In this document: piece after piece, positions 58,135-64,000 of the stretch
Position numbering within the stretch: the first letter of the stretch is position 1
How the letters are laid out: every line of letters starts with the position of its first letter
Assembly: GCA_015200345.1 (NCBI GenBank)
Contig: CP054187.1
Location: 3,642,470 to 3,706,469, forward strand
DNA: 64,000 nt
Direction: 5' to 3'
From: Planctomycetia bacterium
GTDB taxonomy: Bacteria > Planctomycetota > Phycisphaerae > UBA1845 > UTPLA1
Translations under genes and position numbers: made by a program
Notes under the pieces: generated by a model
Databases searched by the model: none
What the model saw: only the letters and a program-made list of their open reading frames with translations
Told to the model about the DNA's origin: nothing

Positions 58135-60267
58135 ATGTCATTCGTTCACGGCGGGATGGCGATGGCGGCGGCGGGCCTGGCGATGGTGCCGCTGCTGATT
58201 CATCTGCTCAATCGCCGGCGTTACCGCGACGAACCGTGGGCCGCCATGCAGTTCATCCTGTCCGCCGTCCAGCGCACGCGCAGGCGGCTGCGCACCGAAC
58301 AATGGATTCTGCTGGCGGTGCGTACGGCGGTGATGGCGCTGGTCGGATTGGCTGTAGCGCGGCCTTATCTAAAGCCGAAATCCGCACTGCTCTCCGTGGG
58401 CGAACGACGCGTCGACCGCGTGATGGTATTGGATGACAGCTTATCGATGCGGGCGTGCACGTCCACCGCGCCGAGTGCCCTGGAGAATGCCCGATCGGCC
58501 ATCAGCAGATTGCTGGAGCGCAGCGCCGGCAGCGGCGGGTTTGCGCTGGTGACGGCATCGCGACCTGCGCGGGCGTGGTTTGATCAACCGGTGCAGGATC
58601 GGCTCGCGTTTCGACAAGCGGTGGAGTCGATCAGCGGCACCTGGGCCGCTTCCGACTTGCACGGCGCGTTGGAACAGGCGGACGCGATTCTGTCGCGCAG
58701 CACCGCGCCGCCGGAAGCACGGGAAGTTTATGTTTTCTCCGATTTCTGCGAGCGCGATCTGCAAGCGCCGCCCGGGGCCGGTGAGTCTCCGTTGGCGCCC
58801 GTCGTCAATGCCTCGCGCATCGTGTTGATACGATCGACTTCGGATTCTCGTCCCAATCGAGCGGTGACGGACCTGCGCGTCGTTGGTCAGCCGGCGTTGC
58901 TGAACGGCGCTGCCGAAATTCGTGCGGAGGTCACGAACTTTTCCACCCATGAGATGGCTGCGGCGACGCTGTCGCTGCACGTTGCGGGGCGTGAAGTCGG
59001 TCGTAAGGGGATCGGATCGCTGGCGGGCGGCGGAAAGGCGACGGTTGAGTTTCATATCGCACTGACACCGGGCGCCGTCCATGTGATCGAAGCGATGTTG
59101 AACCGATCGGATGACGACTGGCTGCCGGACGATGATCGGCGGTGCTTGGCGATCGATGTTCCGGCGCGGTGCCGAGTCCTGCTGGTCGAAACGCGCACGG
59201 CGCATGGAAGAAGCGATCACTCGCTTTTCTATTACCAGTTGGCGCTGGGCGGGATCGATTCAGCACCGACCAGCGGTTCGCCTTTTGACGTGACGCAGGT
59301 GGAGGCGGTGCAATTTCGGGATGTCGTGCTGAAGGATTATGACGTTGTGGCGGTGGTTGACTGGGCAGCCTTGCAACCCGGCGACCTTGAACGATTGCGT
59401 CGGTTCGTGACCTTGGGGGGCGGGCTGATTGCCTTCTGCGGTGGCGAAGAAGGAGTGCCGGCCGCGGCGCTGAATGGAATCCTTCCGGTCCGACTGCTGG
59501 ACGTTTACCAGGCACCGACGGCTGCGCCACCGCCGACCCTGATGCTGGCTGATCCGAGACACCCCGTGCTCGGCGACTTCGCCGGGCAGCAGCGGAACAT
59601 CCTCGGCCGTGCGCACGTCACGGCGTGGCGACGGATACAGCCTGAAGCGAACGAGCCGCGTCTGGATCGTGTCATTGATACAAGCAGCGGCGATCCCGTT
59701 CTCCTGACGGCCGAAGTCGGTGCCGGCCGGATCGCGCTGTGGCTGACCTCGGCGGACATGTCGTGGACGAATTTCCCAGCCAAGCCGGATTATCTCCCGT
59801 TGATGATGAATTTGACGGGATTCGTCGCGGGGGATCGGAATTCAGGGCGCAACGTGCTCGTCGGCGAGGCGTTGAGCGGGCGTGTTTCGTTGGCCGAGTC
59901 GGGTCGAATCGAATTCACGCTTCCGGACAAGACGCGTCAGCGCGCCGAGCCGGATCGGGACGAATGGGGCGGTCGCTGGAATCTGCGCGACACGGCCGAA
60001 CCGGGCGTCTATGAATGGACGCGAGGTGCCATGCGGGATGCGTACTGCGTCAACGTGGACACGGCCGAAAGCGATCTGCGACGAGCGGATTCCCGGCGCG
60101 TGGCACAGGCGTTCGGCGACCGGGCGATTTGCGTCGATTCGTCGGAGCCGGCGGCGTTGGCCGGCGAAACCGGCGTCAGAGAATGGGGCTGGATGCTCGC
60201 GGTGATCCTGTTGCTGGCCGCGACGATTGAATCGCTGCTCGGGCGATTGTTCGGGGGCGCGCGATGA
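58135..60267 (+). CDS. BatA-type membrane protein with vWA domain
   Basis: A 710-residue membrane protein. The N-terminus is the BatA aerotolerance-type anchor: MAMAAAGLAMVPLLIHLLNRRRYRDEPWAAMQFI, with a second helix ILLAVRTAVMALVGLAVARPYL. A vWA domain follows (~100-250; VMVLDDSLSMRA, with D-x-S-x-S), then an alpha/beta domain with DVVAVVDWAALQPGDLERLRRFVTLGGGL, resembling the class I glutamine amidotransferase-like domain found in this family, and a C-terminal membrane helix (WGWMLAVILLLAATIESLLG). The ATG lies 43 bp past the DUF58 stop; the last four bases overlap the next gene. Confidence 0.85.
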   Translation: MSFVHGGMAMAAAGLAMVPLLIHLLNRRRYRDEPWAAMQFILSAVQRTRRRLRTEQWILLAVRTAVMALVGLAVARPYLKPKSALLSVGERRVDRVMVLDDSLSMRACTSTAPSALENARSAISRLLERSAGSGGFALVTASRPARAWFDQPVQDRLAFRQAVESISGTWAASDLHGALEQADAILSRSTAPPEAREVYVFSDFCERDLQAPPGAGESPLAPVVNASRIVLIRSTSDSRPNRAVTDLRVVGQPALLNGAAEIRAEVTNFSTHEMAAATLSLHVAGREVGRKGIGSLAGGGKATVEFHIALTPGAVHVIEAMLNRSDDDWLPDDDRRCLAIDVPARCRVLLVETRTAHGRSDHSLFYYQLALGGIDSAPTSGSPFDVTQVEAVQFRDVVLKDYDVVAVVDWAALQPGDLERLRRFVTLGGGLIAFCGGEEGVPAAALNGILPVRLLDVYQAPTAAPPPTLMLADPRHPVLGDFAGQQRNILGRAHVTAWRRIQPEANEPRLDRVIDTSSGDPVLLTAEVGAGRIALWLTSADMSWTNFPAKPDYLPLMMNLTGFVAGDRNSGRNVLVGEALSGRVSLAESGRIEFTLPDKTRQRAEPDRDEWGGRWNLRDTAEPGVYEWTRGAMRDAYCVNVDTAESDLRRADSRRVAQAFGDRAICVDSSEPAALAGETGVREWGWMLAVILLLAATIESLLGRLFGGAR

Positions 60268-62600
60268 GTCGATTCGCGGAATGGTTGCTGAACCTCGAGG
60301 CGTCCGGTCTTCACGGCGACGGGACGCTGACGCTGCGTTTCGCGACGCCGCCGGCAGCGTGGATCATGCTGATCGGCGCGATTTTGTCGGTTGCCTTTGT
60401 TTATCGCATCTATCGAGCGGAGCCGATTCCTCTCCGATGGAAAGTCGCGCTCATGACGCTGCGCGTCGGAGCCGTGTTGACGGTTTTATTCATTCTCGCC
60501 CAGCCGGTGCTTGTGCGGCGAATCACCAACGAAACACGCGGCCACGTTGCCATTCTGGTGGATCGCTCCACAAGCATGGACGCCGCCGATGGCGATTGGC
60601 CCGCGTCCAGGGAGGTGGAACCCGGTCCGTCCGCGACAAAGCGCCTGAACGCTGCATTACGATTGCTTCCCCACGGCGACGGCCAACTCGCCGCGCTTCC
60701 AGCGCAGCACGAAATCTCGCTTTGGTCGTTTGCCGGGTCCGCGCAGCGACAGGAGGCAATGCTCGAGTCACAGCGCATTGAGATGGGGACCACGACCGAT
60801 CTGGCCACCGCGATCAGCGCGGTGCTCAAGGAGATTCCCGGCGCGAGGCTGGCCTCGTTGATTGTCATGTCCGACGGCCGCCACACGGCGGCGACGTCCC
60901 TGGAGGCCGCGCTGTCGCAGGCTCAAGCCCGTCGCGTGCCGATTCACACCATAGGAGTCGGGTCCTGGGAGCCGCAGCGTGACCTGCGCATTGATTCGGT
61001 CTGGCACGATGACGAGGTGTTTGTCCAGGACTCGGTGACGCTTCGCGTGCAAGTGGAGGCTCGCGGGGTTGATGCGGCACAGGATGCGACCGTCGAGCTG
61101 CGCGATGTGGAGAGCGGCACGCTGCTTTCTTCCTATCGCGGAGAATTAACCGCCAATCAGCGGCTGGCTTCGTGGGATTTGATCTACCGGCCGTCCGGGG
61201 TTGGGCGCCGATCGTTGGAAGTGCGCGTGCTGCCCGTCGCCGGCGAGCGAGACACCACGAACAACACGGCGATCGTTTCGATTCGCGCGCATGAGCAGAA
61301 GCTCCGCGTGCTGTATGTTGAGGGGTACCCGCGTTATGAATACCGTTTTCTAAAAAACCTGCTTGTTCGCGATCCGACGCTGGAGAGCAGTTGCCTTCTG
61401 CTGTCGGCGGCGCCGGGCTTCGCGCAGGAAGGACACCGCCCGCAGACTCGATTTCCGGCCAGTCCGGAAGAATTGCGAACCTACGACGTGGTGTTGCTGG
61501 GCGATGTCGATCTTCGCCGTGAGGATGCGATCAGCGGCACCCAGCAGGAATGGCTCGTGGAGTTTGTATCGGCGCTGGGTGGCGGCGTGGGGTTTTTGGC
61601 CGGGACGGATCACATGCCGCAGGTGGTTCGTCAGACAACATTGGAAAAGCTCCTGCCGGTGGCGCTGGATACGCAGTTGGCGGTGGGGCCGCAGCGAGCC
61701 GGCGAGGCGCAGTCCCCGCGGATCACCGCCGAAGGAGACGAGAGCGGATTGTTTCATTTCGCCGAGGATCGCGCCGCGCAGCGCGACATCGCGGCTGCGT
61801 TGCCGGGATGGCATTACGTGGCGCGGGTGCTTGGTGCGCAACCCGGTGCGAACGTGCTGGCGACGGTCGCCGGTGGCGCGGGGCCGTTCGAGGCGATGCC
61901 GGTCATTGTCATGGGACGATATGGCGCCGGTCGCACGCTCTTCGTCGGCACCGATGATCTTTGGCGCTGGCGCGAATACGGCGACGATGCGTACTACGAA
62001 ACGTTCTGGCTCGGCGCGATCCGGGCGTTGGCGCGCGGCCGGAAGTTTGGATCGGACAGGCCTTGGCGGCTGGAGACCGATCGCAAGCGTTACGATCTGG
62101 GGGACCCTGTGCAGGTTCGTCTGACGTTGCGCGATGCGTCGATGCGATATCAGTTCGGTGATCTGGGCGTCGTCGTGCGCGATGCGCACGGCGCGGTGGA
62201 TCGAGCCGGCCTGCAACTCAAGTTGCCCGGCAGCGGCGTCTGGGAAGGCACGTGGGAGGCATCGGTCGCCGGGACGCTGACGCTCGCGGTCGCGTCGGAT
62301 GCCTTCTCCGGCGAGACCGAGCCGCCCAGTTGCTCGATTGAGGTGCAATCGATCGACCTGGAGCGGCGCGAACCTTCCGCGGATCGCCAGATGCTTGCCC
62401 GCATCGCCGAGCAAACCGGCGGCCGTGCATTCTGGTCGACCGATGATCTTTCGGAGCTTGCGAAGCTCATTCCGGATCGCAGCATTCAGACGCCCGCGGA
62501 CATCGAGACGCCGCTATGGGATACGCGATTGATCGTTCTGGTGCTGACGAGTTTGCTGGCAACCGAATGGATTCTTCGGCGGGCATTGAGCCTTCCGTAA
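60264..62600 (+). CDS. vWA and glutamine-amidotransferase-like membrane protein
   Basis: A 778-residue protein with two N-terminal helices (AAWIMLIGAILSVAFVYRIY and VALMTLRVGAVLTVLFILAQPVL), a vWA domain (HVAILVDRSTSMDAAD, SLIVMSDGRHTAATSL), an Ig-like part and a glutamine-amidotransferase-like part (~360-560; LRVLYVEGYPRYEYRFL, VVLLGDVDLRREDA, LGGGVGFLAGTDH). The C-terminus has another helix (LIVLVLTSLLATEWIL). It starts with ATGA overlapping the previous stop. The layout resembles other large BatA/BatB-like proteins of planctomycetes, whose role is not established. Confidence 0.8.
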   Translation: MSRFAEWLLNLEASGLHGDGTLTLRFATPPAAWIMLIGAILSVAFVYRIYRAEPIPLRWKVALMTLRVGAVLTVLFILAQPVLVRRITNETRGHVAILVDRSTSMDAADGDWPASREVEPGPSATKRLNAALRLLPHGDGQLAALPAQHEISLWSFAGSAQRQEAMLESQRIEMGTTTDLATAISAVLKEIPGARLASLIVMSDGRHTAATSLEAALSQAQARRVPIHTIGVGSWEPQRDLRIDSVWHDDEVFVQDSVTLRVQVEARGVDAAQDATVELRDVESGTLLSSYRGELTANQRLASWDLIYRPSGVGRRSLEVRVLPVAGERDTTNNTAIVSIRAHEQKLRVLYVEGYPRYEYRFLKNLLVRDPTLESSCLLLSAAPGFAQEGHRPQTRFPASPEELRTYDVVLLGDVDLRREDAISGTQQEWLVEFVSALGGGVGFLAGTDHMPQVVRQTTLEKLLPVALDTQLAVGPQRAGEAQSPRITAEGDESGLFHFAEDRAAQRDIAAALPGWHYVARVLGAQPGANVLATVAGGAGPFEAMPVIVMGRYGAGRTLFVGTDDLWRWREYGDDAYYETFWLGAIRALARGRKFGSDRPWRLETDRKRYDLGDPVQVRLTLRDASMRYQFGDLGVVVRDAHGAVDRAGLQLKLPGSGVWEGTWEASVAGTLTLAVASDAFSGETEPPSCSIEVQSIDLERREPSADRQMLARIAEQTGGRAFWSTDDLSELAKLIPDRSIQTPADIETPLWDTRLIVLVLTSLLATEWILRRALSLP

Positions 62601-62606
62601 CGAGTT

Positions 62607-64000
62607 ATGGCGATGGGATCGAATCACGTGCCTGGGAACGATCTGCTTGCCCGTCTGGCAGGGGTGCGTCGACGCATTCGGTGGCTTCTGGCGCTGGAGG
62701 CCGTCGGGCGAATTCTGCTGGTCAGCGTGTTGTACGCGGTCGTCGTCGCCGGGGCCGACTGGTGGGTGCATTTCCCGGGGTATGCCCGGCTGATTTTTAA
62801 TGCGACATTTGTCGTACTGATCGGTCGCTATGCCTGGCGTCGCGTCTATCGTCCGGCCACGGTGCCGATCCATCTCGATCAGATCGCGCTGATACTGCCC
62901 GAACTGCCTGGAGAACTGCGCGATCGCTTGGCGGCGAGCGTCGCGTACCTTGACCACGGCGGGGCGGGTTCGTCCGCCCTGTGGCAGACCGTCATTGAAC
63001 AAACGAGCGATTCGCTCGGCCATGCGAGGTTGGCGCGCGGGATTCGACCGGAGCGGGCGCGTCGTTGGATGACGGCGGGCGTGTTGAGCGTGCTTGGGAT
63101 GGCGGCTCTTGCGACGTGGCAGGGTCCGCTGGTGCGGGTGGGCCTCGCACGGTTGACAACTCCACTTGGTGATTCGGCGTGGCCGCGTCGCGTGGAGATC
63201 GTCCCACTGACGGGCGATGCGGTGGTGGCGGTGGGTGAGTCGTTTGAAGTGGCCATGCGGGTGGCGCGGGGCGAAAGCCGACTTCACCGCGTATACCTGA
63301 ATCTGCACCTGCCGTTTGGTCGCATTCAACGCGAAGTGCTTCGCCGCGGAGCGGATGGCGTCTACCGCCGCACCCTGGATGCCATCCGCGCCGACGTGCA
63401 ATACTCGTTCGCCTGCGGCGATCACGATTTGTCTGATTCGCCGTTTACGATCCGTGCCGCGACCCGGCCGGAGGTCGTCGCGCTGAACGCCGAGGTGTCA
63501 CTCCCCTCGTACGCCGGTTCAATCGCACCCGAATTGCAAGCCGACACCGAGGAGGGATTTCATGCAATTCGCGGCGGATCGCTGCGGCTGCGCGCGACCT
63601 GCCATCTCCCGAGTGCCGCGCAACGTTCCAACGCGAGCGTCAAGCTGGAATTGGAGGACGGGCGCACCGTGGAAATGCACCACGGAGAGGAGGCGGAGTG
63701 GACCGCGACCCTGCTCGCGGAGGAATCGACTTCATTCGTTATCGAGCTTCGTGATGGACTGGGGTTGACGCCGCGCGACCGGCGGAGTTATCGACTCTTC
63801 GTCCGAGCGGATCAGCCGCCGTCGGCGCGGATCATTGAGCCGACCGGGGTGCTGGACATCACGCCGCGCGCTGAACTCGACTTGGTCGTTCACGCCGAGG
63901 ACGACGTGGGTTTGACGGGCGTGCTGCTTGCCGCCTCGGTTGAGCGTGTGTCGGCGGAGAGGCAACCTTCCCAGTGGACCGCTGATCTCCTCGCCGAGGG
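62607..64000 (+). CDS. DUF4175-like membrane protein, N-terminal part (runs off window)
   Basis: The frame from ATG 62607 stays open to the window end, 464 codons with good codon use. It begins with two membrane helices (ILLVSVLYAVVVAGADWWV and LIFNATFVVLIGRYAW), contains a further hydrophobic segment (AGVLSVLGMAALATWQG) and then Ig-like beta parts (YRRTLDAIRADVQYSFACGD and ADQPPSARIIEPTGVLDITP). This is the start of the DUF4175 type, long coiled-coil-containing proteins seen after MoxR/BatA genes in planctomycetes. It lies seven bases after the previous stop. Confidence 0.75.
   Translation, partial: MAMGSNHVPGNDLLARLAGVRRRIRWLLALEAVGRILLVSVLYAVVVAGADWWVHFPGYARLIFNATFVVLIGRYAWRRVYRPATVPIHLDQIALILPELPGELRDRLAASVAYLDHGGAGSSALWQTVIEQTSDSLGHARLARGIRPERARRWMTAGVLSVLGMAALATWQGPLVRVGLARLTTPLGDSAWPRRVEIVPLTGDAVVAVGESFEVAMRVARGESRLHRVYLNLHLPFGRIQREVLRRGADGVYRRTLDAIRADVQYSFACGDHDLSDSPFTIRAATRPEVVALNAEVSLPSYAGSIAPELQADTEEGFHAIRGGSLRLRATCHLPSAAQRSNASVKLELEDGRTVEMHHGEEAEWTATLLAEESTSFVIELRDGLGLTPRDRRSYRLFVRADQPPSARIIEPTGVLDITPRAELDLVVHAEDDVGLTGVLLAASVERVSAERQPSQWTADLLAE

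Overview
The window is GC-rich, densely coding DNA that most likely comes from a planctomycete (Phycisphaerae-like or a related lineage). The indications are the combination of PEP-CTERM exosortase substrates, very large secreted proteins built from thrombospondin type 3, HYR, cohesin-like and dockerin-like modules, a DUF1573-thioredoxin fusion, a PP2C output protein, a Ser/Thr kinase and a MoxR/DUF58/vWA operon. No rRNA, tRNA, CRISPR array, insertion sequence or phage gene was recognised. The genetic code looks standard.

Layout. 1-9.4 kb: a HEAT-repeat fragment, a membrane zinc protease, a DUF1573-thioredoxin protein, a radical SAM protein, a PocR/GAF/PP2C phosphatase, then a translationally coupled pair: a Maf-type (DUF115) motility glycosyltransferase and a nucleotidyltransferase/pseudo-radical-SAM/SPASM protein. 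9.4-12 kb: a small membrane protein interrupted by an in-frame TGA, a TauE/SafE permease and a 2-oxoacid dehydrogenase E2 component. 12-27.5 kb: secreted and surface proteins (esterase, LolA-like protein, two thrombospondin type 3 proteins, a cohesin/dockerin protein, a GH57 amylase-type enzyme with starch-binding and dockerin modules), then a YhaM-like nuclease. 27.6-37 kb: housekeeping genes (PilZ protein, proS, efp, alr, aroC) with an AAA+ ATPase and an AsmA-like protein. 37-46.8 kb: regulation (an HTH gene with an in-frame TAG, an overlapping kinase/phosphatase pair, an HTH-EIIA fusion, an ECF sigma factor with a likely membrane partner), RNase D, a PEP-CTERM protein, a methyltransferase and a DUF4198 protein. 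47-53.6 kb: one 2200-residue calcium-binding repeat protein. 53.8-64 kb: a DUF486 transporter, a VOC protein, a nucleotide-sugar epimerase and a MoxR-DUF58-BatA-like-vWA-DUF4175-like operon that runs off the window.

The most notable points are: (1) a small three-helix membrane gene with its own promoter and ribosome site but an in-frame TGA after Tyr-Cys, followed by a hairpin placed like a bacterial SECIS element (selenoprotein candidate); (2) a radical SAM-like protein that has lost all three cluster cysteines but keeps its SPASM cysteines, coupled to Maf; (3) the giant repeat protein, which carries an internal PEP-CTERM sorting signal followed by a second signal peptide in the same frame; (4) a perfect TATAAT seven bases before the aroC start codon, suggesting a leaderless mRNA; (5) palindromic repeat sequences, one of them inserted in frame into proS.

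Starts were chosen by hand from ribosome sites, signal peptides and domain ends; many differ from the longest possible reading frame. All family assignments come from reading motifs by eye, without database searches.
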